Source: Butyrivibrio sp. INlla21 (lineage in GTDB: Bacteria > Bacillota > Clostridia > Lachnospirales > Lachnospiraceae). Taken from it: a stretch of 64,000 bases of DNA. Both the position numbers and the translations under genes were made by a program. Location: assembly GCF_900116875.1 (NCBI RefSeq), contig NZ_FPCC01000011.1, positions 39,916-103,915 of the forward strand, in the 5' to 3' direction. Each line of letters opens with the position of its first letter. The first letter of the stretch is position 1. Positions 25,765-34,423 of this stretch are shown here, piece after piece. The notes beneath the pieces were generated by a model. The model did not search any database, was not told the origin of the DNA, and saw nothing but the letters and a program-made list of their open reading frames with translations.

Positions 25765-28700
25765 TTATGCTTCCTTCCATATAGGGGTTCTTATCTTCAT
25801 TAGCTCGCCTTCTTTGTTAAGATAAGCCTCTCCCGGTTTAAGTGCTTTTCTGTTGGCTCTCTGGAACGCTACAGGCACTTCAACGACCTTGAGGTTGCCA
25901 AGATTTTCATACATGAGAATGTTCTTATATCCTGTAACCAACTTAACCAATTCAGGAGCACCAAACATTATAGGAGAATTTGAAAGATCAGTAAGAATAA
26001 TGGCCACCTTCATCCTGCTATACTTATTTACAATATCTCTGTACTTCTGAATATGTACAGTGTCTGCATTAAGCTGTCCATAATATTCCGATGATCCTAT
26101 CATCATAACGATCATTGGCTCTTTATCTATAGCCGCTGCTCCTCCGGACATAACTCTTGATGCTCTTTCTTCCAATTTCGAAGCAATCAGCTCAACAGAT
26201 CGATTCATTTCTCCGGAATCAATAGTATATGTCATAACACTCTTTAGGCTATTGCATCCATCAAGAAGTCTTTCATATGTATCCAGAATATGAATCTCAA
26301 CAGGTGCATTCTTGCTATTTGCATCAAGCGTTCTGACTATATAATTCAAATAATTCTTTCTTCCCGTATGTCTCTGCCTTCCTGCTATCGCAACCATGTT
26401 GTCGACCATAAGATTCATGTATACAGGATAAGTATCTGCATAATTTAGACCAAACAGCAAACTATACGGCTTGGGCTCGTGTCCCATATAATTTTCCCAG
26501 ACAAACGTCTCTTCATACTCGTCAGGAACAACAGGTATTCCACGCGTTTTCTTTTCTCCGTATTTTCCATTAACTTCTGTAATAAACGCTTTTATTTTCT
26601 CAATTCTTTCAAGTTCTCTTTCAGCCTCAAACGGTTGATAAACCTGACATTCATAGTAATCGCGATCGACCAGCACAACTGCTCTTCCCGAATTTGAATC
26701 AGGACGAAGCTTACACTTGTTTATCATTATGCTGTAATCCATATCCTCGTTACTATTCATCGCAACTCTTCTTGAACATGACGACAGAATCTTCATTCCA
26801 TATGCAAGAGCCTGCTGAGCTGTAACTATCACACATATGCCCATGGAATTACCTTCTCTGCATATGTCGACAAACAGATCAACATATTCACTATACATCT
26901 CTTTGAAAGCTGCATAGTTCTCAAGCATAAGCACAATCTGTGGAAGATCTCTTTTTCCGGATTCTCTGTAAGAACTGTATGAACTTACACCCATCTCTGA
27001 TAAAAGCTCTTTTCTCTTATTTATCTCCATGTAGAGCATCTTGAGAAGATTCTTTATCTTTTCCGGTTCATCTGCCGTTGCAACTCCTCCAACATGTTTC
27101 AGGTTGGTGAAATTGATCATAACCATAGATGCAAGATCCATAATATAAAAGATTACATCTTCCGGTGAATAATTCTGTGCAACACTTTTGATAATAGTTT
27201 GAAGAAGCGTTGTCTTTCCACTCTGTGATGCGCCGGATATAGCAACGTTCTCCTGCGTCAAGTTAATATATGATTTAGGTTGAGACTGCTTCGCAGGATT
27301 ATCCATAACACCGATATTTACAACAATATCGCTTGTTTCATTCTCATCATTTGATGTTTCCGGAAACGGAATGACTTCAGCTAACGGAGGAAGACAAACC
27401 GGCGACAATTTAGCGATTCCTCTTTCTTCGCAGTGCTCTTCTATTCTCTTTACAAGAGCATCTAGCTGTGTCTCTCCACTATCCTCAACATCATATCCCT
27501 GTCTGTAAACAATTGCTCTAGCACCGTCCAGACCAACCATCTCTATTGAATATTTTGCACTTTCATCCATTCCCTCAATCTGAGTATGCGCTCCACTATA
27601 TCCGGACTGAAAAAGCTCAAATATTTCATTGTTTCCAACCTGAAGATATGCTCTTCCCGGTTCTTTTATTTCAGCTGCCAAAGGAGACTTTAACACCTCA
27701 TTACTGTCTCTCTTTTCTTGCACCTTAAGACAAAGCTTAAACCTTGAGTTACTCCAAATCTGATCATTTACGACTCCGGCAGGTTTCTGTGTTGCAAGAA
27801 TAAGATGTACTCCGAGGCTTCGACCAATTCTCGCAGTACTGATAAGCTCTTTCATAAATTCAGGCTGCTCACTCTTTAACTCTGCAAACTCATCGACGAT
27901 CAGTATCAAATGAGGAAGCGGAATCTCCGCTACGTTGTCCTTATATAACTTTATGTATTCATCTATATGATTTACTTCATACTTCGCAAACAGCTCCTGT
28001 CTCTTCAAGAGCTCCGCCTTAATAGAACTAAGAGATCTGTTGATCTGCTTACCATCAATATTGGTAATTGTTCCATTCATATGAGGAAGATTCTTAAACT
28101 GATTGGCCATTCCTCCGCCCTTAAAGTCAATAATGATAAATCCGACTTCATAAGGGTGAAAAAGAGTAGAAAGTGACAATATATATGACTGAATAATCTC
28201 CGATTTACCTGAACCTGTAGTTCCCGCTACAAGTCCATGCGGTCCGTGGGCTTTTTCGTGAATATCCAATGATATTAGGGACCCATCACACTTTACTCCT
28301 AAAGGCGCCGCCATACTTTCGTATATTCGTGAATTATTCCATCTCTCTTCCAGATTAAGATCATAAGCATTAAAAATATCCAATATTTCGTAAAGGCTTA
28401 TATTCTTAACAAGTCTGTTCTCAAGACTCATCTCATCTACATATACGCCCGCAATCTTCTCAGCTGCTTTTCTTACTCTGTTATCATCAAGTTCCGTATA
28501 GACAAAGGTTTGCTTCTCTGTACCGTCTTCTGCTTTTTGCAAAAAACCGCTATTATTATTGGCATCAAGAAATACTCTCTCATTACAATCATGATTGAGC
28601 ATCTCCTCATTTTCTTCAAAAAACACAAAACAAGCACCCAAGTTGCGTGCTTTTTTAACGTAATCATTAATAGGATGTCCGCTGATCATTTCGGATCTGT

Positions 28701-30333
28701 AAACCATGATTACTATGTCACTAAATCTTGAGTTCTTATCTTCGTTTTGTTCTCTTCTCGAGATAAGATTATACAAATATTCCTGACCGGTTTTCTTACT
28801 GTCCTCATCATAGATAAACAATCTTTTTCCGGATGCTTCGTCATAAGTGTTCTTGAACCATCTGATCCAAGAAATTTTCTCTACATCTTCAGAATCGGCT
28901 ATAACAAATATTTGCACGTCTTTATAGAAATGTTGCGCCGCCAAACTTATAACCAGGTTTTTCATAAATGAATATAACCTGTCTCTTTTTCCTATGACAC
29001 CAACGGCATTATCATCCCTTAGATTTAGCATGACCGGTATGTCTTCTATATATTCATAAGCATTATGGATCTTCTCGGGATAGTTCATAAACTCATCTTC
29101 TGTTTCAAAACACTCATTCTGGTTATATCCCACTTGATTGAGTGACTTAACTGTCCCCTGTCCAATATTTACACACATATAATCTTCATGCCCAATTTCT
29201 TTTTCAAAAAGGCGAGCATCAAAATTCTCTATGCATTCGAGGGATTCTTCCGAAGACAATTCCATTTTATTCAGAATAATCTTCTCCTCGGTTCTTGCTT
29301 CTTCAATCTTTTTTATTTTCTCATCAATATAATTGTTATATTTCTCTTCTCTTTCTTTTATATCTTTCTTATATTTTTTGCGCGCATTTATAAATCTAAT
29401 AATTGATACGATAACGCCACTAAACATAAAAAAGATCATATAATAAATATAAAAAGAGTTGCTCCTCATAACGAGCCTAAGCACCATCATTCCACCCATG
29501 CTTATAAACATAGGAAGCATACTTAAAATATATGATTTTGTAGGCTCATTTGGCTTCTTGCTTGGAGGGATTACCTTTAATTGATTATTAGGAACCTTGT
29601 ATCGAACCCTCATGCTACGTATAAATCTGGGAAATTCAAAAACGTTGTTAGATTCCCTGATTGCGTATTTTCTTAGTTTGGATTCAATTTTATCGTTATC
29701 GGATGTATAAAGATTATCCCCGTCAATAAAAAAAACGTGATTGCAAATCGAAAAGAAATCTCCGTTTTTAAGCGCCACCTTGGATTCTTTTATAAACGCA
29801 CCGTTGACACATATTCCATATCTTGAATTGGAAGCATCGATATCATACATACCTTTTCTAAGATGTGAAAAAACAATATGGTCCTCTCCTATCATCTCAT
29901 CTTCAATATGTATATCCGCATTCGAAACGCCACCTATTACATAGTTCTTTCCGATTGGTGTTTCAATGCATTCCAAATAGTTTTCACTATTATTCTCAAA
30001 TTCAAAAGAAAAGTCCAGAAACAAAAAAGGAGTTCCGGTACTCTTATAATGCACTATGACTCTCTCGCCAGGCACAAGCACCGTTACTTCCTCTTTGATT
30101 CCAGGATTATCATCACATGAAAAATAAACATCGCCATCACATGAAGCGATGTACTTTTCTCCGGACTGCTTTATATCAATTTTAAAATCTGAAAAAAAAC
30201 CTCTTCGTTTAAGAAATATCTGACAATCTTTCAGGGTTCCGACAGATATTCCATTAAGTTTTTCATTTAAAACTACTTCCTTATTTATCTTGTTGCCATA
30301 TATCGATAACTTATAATCCATCTTCACTATCAA
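25765..30333 (-). CDS. essC: EssC-type FtsK/SpoIIIE ATPase of the T7SS
   Basis: 1522 residues. Motor and substrate receptor of T7SSb. N-terminus: two FHA-like modules (about 1-90 and 95-205); the second has GEDH in place of SRxH and RYGICVNG, so it is probably not a phosphopeptide binder. Two membrane helices at about 265-313. Three ATPase domains follow: D1 with Walker A AGTTGSGKS near 705 and Walker B HLILIVDEFAEL; D2 with SGASQSGKTT near 1035 and a weak Walker B; D3 with degenerate GRQRHTGRKN near 1320. The start is TTG (AGAGG upstream), overlapping the previous stop by 4 bp; ATG 30321 is an alternative. Confidence 0.93.
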   Translation of the reverse strand: MIVKMDYKLSIYGNKINKEVVLNEKLNGISVGTLKDCQIFLKRRGFFSDFKIDIKQSGEKYIASCDGDVYFSCDDNPGIKEEVTVLVPGERVIVHYKSTGTPFLFLDFSFEFENNSENYLECIETPIGKNYVIGGVSNADIHIEDEMIGEDHIVFSHLRKGMYDIDASNSRYGICVNGAFIKESKVALKNGDFFSICNHVFFIDGDNLYTSDNDKIESKLRKYAIRESNNVFEFPRFIRSMRVRYKVPNNQLKVIPPSKKPNEPTKSYILSMLPMFISMGGMMVLRLVMRSNSFYIYYMIFFMFSGVIVSIIRFINARKKYKKDIKEREEKYNNYIDEKIKKIEEARTEEKIILNKMELSSEESLECIENFDARLFEKEIGHEDYMCVNIGQGTVKSLNQVGYNQNECFETEDEFMNYPEKIHNAYEYIEDIPVMLNLRDDNAVGVIGKRDRLYSFMKNLVISLAAQHFYKDVQIFVIADSEDVEKISWIRWFKNTYDEASGKRLFIYDEDSKKTGQEYLYNLISRREQNEDKNSRFSDIVIMVYRSEMISGHPINDYVKKARNLGACFVFFEENEEMLNHDCNERVFLDANNNSGFLQKAEDGTEKQTFVYTELDDNRVRKAAEKIAGVYVDEMSLENRLVKNISLYEILDIFNAYDLNLEERWNNSRIYESMAAPLGVKCDGSLISLDIHEKAHGPHGLVAGTTGSGKSEIIQSYILSLSTLFHPYEVGFIIIDFKGGGMANQFKNLPHMNGTITNIDGKQINRSLSSIKAELLKRQELFAKYEVNHIDEYIKLYKDNVAEIPLPHLILIVDEFAELKSEQPEFMKELISTARIGRSLGVHLILATQKPAGVVNDQIWSNSRFKLCLKVQEKRDSNEVLKSPLAAEIKEPGRAYLQVGNNEIFELFQSGYSGAHTQIEGMDESAKYSIEMVGLDGARAIVYRQGYDVEDSGETQLDALVKRIEEHCEERGIAKLSPVCLPPLAEVIPFPETSNDENETSDIVVNIGVMDNPAKQSQPKSYINLTQENVAISGASQSGKTTLLQTIIKSVAQNYSPEDVIFYIMDLASMVMINFTNLKHVGGVATADEPEKIKNLLKMLYMEINKRKELLSEMGVSSYSSYRESGKRDLPQIVLMLENYAAFKEMYSEYVDLFVDICREGNSMGICVIVTAQQALAYGMKILSSCSRRVAMNSNEDMDYSIMINKCKLRPDSNSGRAVVLVDRDYYECQVYQPFEAERELERIEKIKAFITEVNGKYGEKKTRGIPVVPDEYEETFVWENYMGHEPKPYSLLFGLNYADTYPVYMNLMVDNMVAIAGRQRHTGRKNYLNYIVRTLDANSKNAPVEIHILDTYERLLDGCNSLKSVMTYTIDSGEMNRSVELIASKLEERASRVMSGGAAAIDKEPMIVMMIGSSEYYGQLNADTVHIQKYRDIVNKYSRMKVAIILTDLSNSPIMFGAPELVKLVTGYKNILMYENLGNLKVVEVPVAFQRANRKALKPGEAYLNKEGELMKIRTPIWKEA

Positions 30334-30650
30334 TTAACCTCTGCCACACCGCTTTTTGCATCATCAGATGCTGAAGTATCTGAACTTTTAAACGTCGATG
30401 TCATTCGTTGCGTAAAAAGATCCAACGCGTTATAGACATACGCAAGATTTTTAGAGGCGTTATCAAAATCCGAAAATGCACCATAGATCATATACGTCCA
30501 ATGTCCATCATATACTTGTTCCGTAAGACATTCTTTCATATTACCCATACTTGTGGTTATGGATTCAATAGCGCTCTTGCTATCAGCAAACTCTCCTCCA
30601 AGAGTAGTCATATCATTTTCATTAATTACTATATTCCCGCTGTTTGCCAT
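30330..30650 (-). CDS. Small helical T7SS protein (WXG100-like)
   Basis: 106 residues, predominantly helical with a central YDGHW turn between two helices (residues 16-45 and 55-90), the size and layout of WXG100/ESAT-6-like or of the small T7SS partner proteins. The strict W-x-G motif is absent. It overlaps the essC-like gene by 4 bp, so translation is coupled. It may be a secreted partner or an effector chaperone. Confidence 0.7.
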   Translation of the reverse strand: MANSGNIVINENDMTTLGGEFADSKSAIESITTSMGNMKECLTEQVYDGHWTYMIYGAFSDFDNASKNLAYVYNALDLFTQRMTSTFKSSDTSASDDAKSGVAEVN

Positions 30651-30665
30651 TTTTACCTCACAATC

Positions 30666-30965
30666 TTATGAAAGCTTTTGTACTGCAGTCGATTCATCAA
30701 CAAAAGCATCTGTATTGGAAATCAGGTCTTTTACAGCACTGTTAAGATTCATATAATCAAGAGAATAGTTTGCAAGATATGAATCTACCTGTGAAAGAAT
30801 CAATTTACTTGCCTCGTATGCACTACCTTCCCAAGTCCCTTTATTCATGGTGGTATTAGCAGTTGACTTATGTTCTTCCAATTCCAAAAGTTTTTCCATA
30901 ATACTCTTATGCTCAGTATTATATGTTTCCAATTGTGTTTCATCTACTTTTACAAGTTCAAACAT
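30666..30965 (-). CDS. WXG100-family protein
   Basis: 99 residues. Two helices around the turn NKGTWEGSAYEA, with the canonical W-E-G at about residues 44-46; the length fits WXG100/EsxA proteins, which dimerise and leave by the T7SS. No signal peptide. It is one of several small helical genes directly upstream of the essC-like gene, all closely spaced. A strict YxxxD/E export signal was not confirmed at the C-terminus. Confidence 0.85.
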   Translation of the reverse strand: MFELVKVDETQLETYNTEHKSIMEKLLELEEHKSTANTTMNKGTWEGSAYEASKLILSQVDSYLANYSLDYMNLNSAVKDLISNTDAFVDESTAVQKLS

Positions 30966-30981
30966 TTTTTATTTACCATCC

Positions 30982-31380
30982 CTAATGTTGATAATCCTCT
31001 GCGTCCATAACAGTATATTCTTCTTCTTCATAGTAATATAGTTCGTTTTCAATAAGATAGTCTATATGTTCAGAAAGCTTATCTATTATCTCTCCTATCT
31101 TCTCTACTATTGTTTCTGCTCCGCTGTGTAGAGATTCTATCTTTTCAAATTCAGTATCTCTGTATGGCAGATATCTATCTTCATAGTATATCCCGGATAA
31201 ATTTTCTGTTTCTACACTAACAATTTCATAGCAATCATCACTGCTTAGACCTGCAGCATCTTTCAGATTAACTATGCTTGCTTGCTTTTTGCCAAGCTTC
31301 TCCATTAGATTCTGGCATTTTGTTATTTTTTCTCTTACACTGGCATGTTCTTTTTTTACTGTTCTAGTTTCTGTATGCAT
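30982..31380 (-). CDS. Small coiled-coil protein of the T7SS cluster, function unknown
   Basis: 132 residues. Helical, with Lys/Glu-rich N-terminal coiled coil (KKEHASVREKITKCQNLMEK), a central Tyr-rich patch (GIYYEDRYLPYRD), a second helix, and a strongly acidic Tyr-rich tail (ELYYYEEEEYTVMDAEDY). No family recognised. It lies between WXG100-like genes, downstream of an intercistronic hairpin, so it is probably made at a lower level than the two genes before it. Chaperone or partner function is a guess from context. Confidence 0.65.
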   Translation of the reverse strand: MHTETRTVKKEHASVREKITKCQNLMEKLGKKQASIVNLKDAAGLSSDDCYEIVSVETENLSGIYYEDRYLPYRDTEFEKIESLHSGAETIVEKIGEIIDKLSEHIDYLIENELYYYEEEEYTVMDAEDYQH

Positions 31381-31400
31381 AATCTGTTCTCTTTTTTAAT

Positions 31401-31425
31401 CTGCCCCGGATATTGTCCGGGGCAG
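31401..31425 (-). promoter_or_regulatory. Intercistronic hairpin after the first two WXG100-like genes
   Basis: CTGCCCCGGA, a 5-base loop and the exact complement TCCGGGGCAG: a 10-bp GC-rich stem in an AT-rich region. It lies 10 bp past the 113-residue gene stop and 21 bp before the next start. On the minus strand it is followed by an A-rich run, not U, so it is more likely an mRNA end/stability element or partial attenuator than a full terminator. Confidence 0.7.
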
Positions 31426-31434
31426 TATTCTGAA

Positions 31435-31776
31435 TCATTGAACCGGACTCTGTACCTGTACCAAATCTGAAGATGCCTCGCTGAGAGCTGCATCTGTCTT
31501 TCCTAATCTCTCTGCCATCACATAAAGATTGGCTGAAGCTTCGTTGAGTTTTGATGAGTATGACTGCATTGCTGCATATACGCCCTGCTGATCACCGCCA
31601 CCATTCCACAAATTAAGAAGTGTTGTAGGCGCTTCCTCACCCTTAACTCCTGAAGAAGCAAGCATCTCTATCCAGCCGCCTAATGTGTCAATGTTATTCT
31701 TAAGACTTGTAGCAAGTCCTGTGTACTCATCGCCAATTCCGACGAGACCTTCTCGGGTATAAATTATATCTGCCAT
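31435..31776 (-). CDS. WXG100-like secreted protein
   Basis: 113 residues. Helix - turn - helix with LWNGGGDQQGVYAAM at about residues 55-69 (W-N-G in the turn), followed by a long second helix. Starts MADIIYTREGLVGIGDEY. Size and motif match the WXG100 superfamily. It is the second of a pair of small genes at the head of the operon and is followed by a GC-rich hairpin, a pattern suited to high expression. Confidence 0.8.
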   Translation of the reverse strand: MADIIYTREGLVGIGDEYTGLATSLKNNIDTLGGWIEMLASSGVKGEEAPTTLLNLWNGGGDQQGVYAAMQSYSSKLNEASANLYVMAERLGKTDAALSEASSDLVQVQSPVQ

Positions 31777-31797
31777 TTTTTCTCTCTCCTTTCCTTA

Positions 31798-32112
31798 TTA
31801 CACCCCTGCACTATATCCTGACCACAACTCAGAATTCTGAGTATCGGTATTAGCGTATGTAGTTTCTACAAGCTCTACCCACTCTTTGAATTTCTGAACA
31901 CAAAGTGATAGTGCGTTGGCATCCTCCGCAAAATTATCGATCTCAAGTCTGTAGGTATTGAGCGAATCAGATTCCCACACTCCTGATGTTCTTTCTTTTA
32001 CATCGAGTATACCGTTTACTGTTGCTGTTAGATCTCCTGATACAGTTTCGAATTGTTCCTTAATTGAATTAAGAACGCCTGCATCAAATCCATACTGTCC
32101 TTCTGTTGGCAT
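31798..32112 (-). CDS. WXG100-like secreted protein
   Basis: 104 residues. Two amphipathic helices around SGVWESDSLNTY at about residues 45-56, where the glycine of W-x-G is Ser; the remainder of the ESAT-6 pattern fits. It starts a pair with the following 113-residue gene (21 bp apart), perhaps forming a heterodimer as EsxA/EsxB types do. The Shine-Dalgarno AAAGGAGA is strong. Confidence 0.78.
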   Translation of the reverse strand: MPTEGQYGFDAGVLNSIKEQFETVSGDLTATVNGILDVKERTSGVWESDSLNTYRLEIDNFAEDANALSLCVQKFKEWVELVETTYANTDTQNSELWSGYSAGV

Positions 32113-32180
32113 TTTTACTTTCTCCTTTTATTTTTTTATTACTAAAAACGCACCTGCGCTTTATAGCCTTGTTTTATTCT

Positions 32181-32207
32181 TGATAATGCTGTTGAACTAC
32201 ATTATCA
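32181..32207 (-). promoter_or_regulatory. Hairpin overlapping the stop of the FHA/protease-like gene
   Basis: TGATAATG and CATTATCA form an 8-bp stem with an 11-nt loop; the stem includes the TGA stop codon of the upstream gene. No U-tract follows on the minus strand. It probably marks the 3' end or a processing point before the WXG100-like genes. A weak CGC-AGGT-GCG stem with T5 (about 32141-32156) lies further on. Confidence 0.45.
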
Positions 32208-33800
32208 GATTCTATATTCAAACTCTTCATCAGCAAGAACTATAGTGTCCCCATCAGAAAGTTTTACTGGATTACCTTCTATTACTCTTTTTCCGTTAAC
32301 GACTGTTCCATTAGTTGAATTACAATCATCTATGTAAACTCCGTCTACTTTGGAAATAATCTTTGCATGCATCCTACTTATTGCACCATTATCGTTAATA
32401 CAAAAATCAACATGAAGTGCATCTTTTCCGATAATGAATGGCGATTTCGAGATCAATTCGTTCTTTTTATTTGATTTCCTTATCAGGGATCCGGATATTA
32501 TATTTGCTTTATTCATCTCTCCCGATCCAAGAACGGTTGTACCATCGCCTCCAATTGCACCAAGGACACTTGTTCCCATGCTGCCTGACGTACTTTTCTT
32601 TTCCGGCGCATGTGCCATTTTGCCCGAAGCAAATGATCTGACTTGTTGCTTTTCGATCTCTTTTTCTTTTTTAGCTTTTGATTGATTATCATTAAGCTTC
32701 TTCTTGTCCAAAGTGGTCTTTACTATATATGCAATTACTACAATAAATAAAACAACACATAGGATAATGGGAATAATCAGCAATAAACTGATTTTCTTTT
32801 CAGGCTGCACTGTCGGAGGTGTTACCGGTTCTACTGAAATCGCGGTACTTGCTTCCTCTGTTGCCGCTAAATCATCCTTTGTCAACTTAATATACTCAAG
32901 TCCTAATGCATCAAGAACTTTAATAAGAACCGTTGAATCGATTGCGCATGAATATGTTCCGTCTTTCTCAAGGTTGTTCATACCGATGACATTTCCATCG
33001 GCATTCACAAGCGGGCCTCCGCAGTTATTGGTTCCTACTTCTGCATCGTGCTGTATTCTTTGTATATCATTTATTGATGTCAGGTTAACTATATCGCCTG
33101 TGGACATCGCAACTCTATCGTTGGAATAATACTTCTCATTATCCTTGTAGATTACTGCATCCGGAAGTCCCAATGCATATACCTTATCTGCGACTGCATA
33201 AGGAAGGTCTCCTGTTTTACCATCCGAAGAAGTGTATATTGCAAGTGGTGTCCTTGTATGAATCGGCTGAGAGAGTTTTATTACGGTAAGATCAAGTTCT
33301 GAGCTTGTAGTTAATATAGTTGCATCAACTGTGACATCGCTTTCCGCAACAACTTGTACTTCAAATTTGGCGTTTTCATATTCCCCGTCTTTTTTCTTCT
33401 TTATTCCGAGATATTTATACGCATTTGCTTTTTCATCTTTACCAAGTGTAATGTTGCTTGCACAAGTTATAACGTATTCAGTCTTATCTTCGTATCCGAT
33501 AAGAAATCCTGTTCCGCCTTTTACTATGTGTACATCTTCGTTATCATCTATGTACACGTAATTGACCTGGACAACACCATTTCTGGCACCGTCAACATCG
33601 CTTACATTGGAGGTGGGAACCTCTTTATCTTCTTCCTCTTCCTCTTCTGAATCAGCTGAATTTCCACTGTCCGCCGACCCTTCCAAAACAGATTCGATAT
33701 CAATTTCTTCTGTTTCTTCCTCCGAAGCAACTGCAATGATCGGATTTACGAAGATCATGAGTGCTAATGCAATTGGCAAAAGTTTCAATAGTTTTTTCAT
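32205..33800 (-). CDS. Membrane protein with degenerate trypsin-like domain and cytosolic FHA domain
   Basis: 531 residues. Signal peptide 1-26, acidic linker, then a trypsin/HtrA-like domain (about 75-300) outside the cell, one membrane helix at about 336-361, and a canonical FHA domain at about 446-531 inside (ISRMHAKI, NSTNGTVVNG). The protease triad is degenerate: the His site reads VITCASN (no His), Asp is kept in SELDLTVIK, and the nucleophile motif GNSGGP is NNCGGP with Cys for Ser. It is probably a binding or scaffold module, or an unusual Cys enzyme. First gene of the core T7SS unit behind its own promoter, it links the outside to phosphothreonine signalling. Confidence 0.87.
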   Translation of the reverse strand: MKKLLKLLPIALALMIFVNPIIAVASEEETEEIDIESVLEGSADSGNSADSEEEEEEDKEVPTSNVSDVDGARNGVVQVNYVYIDDNEDVHIVKGGTGFLIGYEDKTEYVITCASNITLGKDEKANAYKYLGIKKKKDGEYENAKFEVQVVAESDVTVDATILTTSSELDLTVIKLSQPIHTRTPLAIYTSSDGKTGDLPYAVADKVYALGLPDAVIYKDNEKYYSNDRVAMSTGDIVNLTSINDIQRIQHDAEVGTNNCGGPLVNADGNVIGMNNLEKDGTYSCAIDSTVLIKVLDALGLEYIKLTKDDLAATEEASTAISVEPVTPPTVQPEKKISLLLIIPIILCVVLFIVVIAYIVKTTLDKKKLNDNQSKAKKEKEIEKQQVRSFASGKMAHAPEKKSTSGSMGTSVLGAIGGDGTTVLGSGEMNKANIISGSLIRKSNKKNELISKSPFIIGKDALHVDFCINDNGAISRMHAKIISKVDGVYIDDCNSTNGTVVNGKRVIEGNPVKLSDGDTIVLADEEFEYRI

Positions 33801-33834
33801 TGTTCTCTCCCAGCTTATTTATTTCTTTGCTGTT

Positions 33835-33863
33835 TTATATTATTAATACAACTCAAATCTCAA
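33835..33863 (-). promoter_or_regulatory. Probable promoter of the core T7SS operon
   Basis: On the minus strand TTGAGA is followed after 17 bp by ATATAA, in the 83-bp gap between the 118-residue immunity-type gene and the FHA/protease-like gene. The start codon is 34 bp past the -10 box. AT-rich surroundings make chance matches easier, so confidence is moderate. Confidence 0.55.
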
Positions 33864-33883
33864 TTTTGTTGCACATCAATTTA

Positions 33884-34240
33884 TTATTTAACAATACTTC
33901 GACCTTCTATCTTTCCTGTCTCTGCATTTATCTCAAAACTCCTTCCATAAAAATCGGAAGCGTATATTTTATCTTCCTTAAGTCCCATCTGTTCGTATGG
34001 TAGAAGATTCTTTAATTCCGGATATTTACAAGCAATATCCTCTGATCGCCAATTCACCTTTGCTTCTGCGTCCAAACAATAGATATTATTAATCTCTTTG
34101 CTATTAAAAGGTATTGTCAGTAATACAATATAGTTTTCTTTGTATTGAATCACTGTTCTGATTTCAAATTCAAACTCATATACATTACCATTGATTTCAA
34201 TATGATTCTTTTTGTGTTGATACATTTTGCTCTCCTTCAA
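33884..34240 (-). CDS. Immunity-type protein
   Basis: 118 residues, beta-rich. The pattern of an N-terminal strand with I-N-G, a YIVLLTIPF strand, NNIYCLDAEAKVNWRSED and a closing DFYGRSFEINAETGKIEGRS is common in small cytosolic proteins of polymorphic toxin loci. No enzyme motif. It lies downstream of a broken gene relic, so its original toxin partner may be lost. Start at ATG 34240; the internal ATG in frame at 34225 (KMYQ) has the GGAGAGC site closer and is a good alternative. Confidence 0.68.
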   Translation of the reverse strand: MKESKMYQHKKNHIEINGNVYEFEFEIRTVIQYKENYIVLLTIPFNSKEINNIYCLDAEAKVNWRSEDIACKYPELKNLLPYEQMGLKEDKIYASDFYGRSFEINAETGKIEGRSIVK

Positions 34241-34253
34241 ACACAGCTAATCG

Positions 34254-34423
34254 ATTATTCTCTTATATATTTTGGAAGTATTTTATCAGCAAACCACACT
34301 TTTTCATTGCCATAATAAAAATTACACTCCTTCATTCCATGCTTGCTCAGCATCAATTTCTATCAATAACTCTATATATGGTACGGAGCTTATGATCGTG
34401 TCCTCTTGTATATGTACTACTAT
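34254..34423 (-). pseudogene. Relic of a further toxin or immunity gene
   Basis: The frame of the 138-residue immunity gene stays open for 33 codons after its stop (ending AEQAWNEGV, stop at 34321), and an overlapping short frame 34254-34334 continues with NFYYGNEKVWFADKILPKYI. Joined by a frameshift, the two read as one protein end: IEIDAEQAWNEGV then NFYYGNEKVWFADK. The pattern ID-x2-x-AW-x-x-G-x-x-FYY ... VW-x-AD ... PKYI recalls the C-terminus of ADP-ribosyltransferase-fold proteins such as KptA or DUF4433. It is a broken 3' remnant. Confidence 0.55.
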
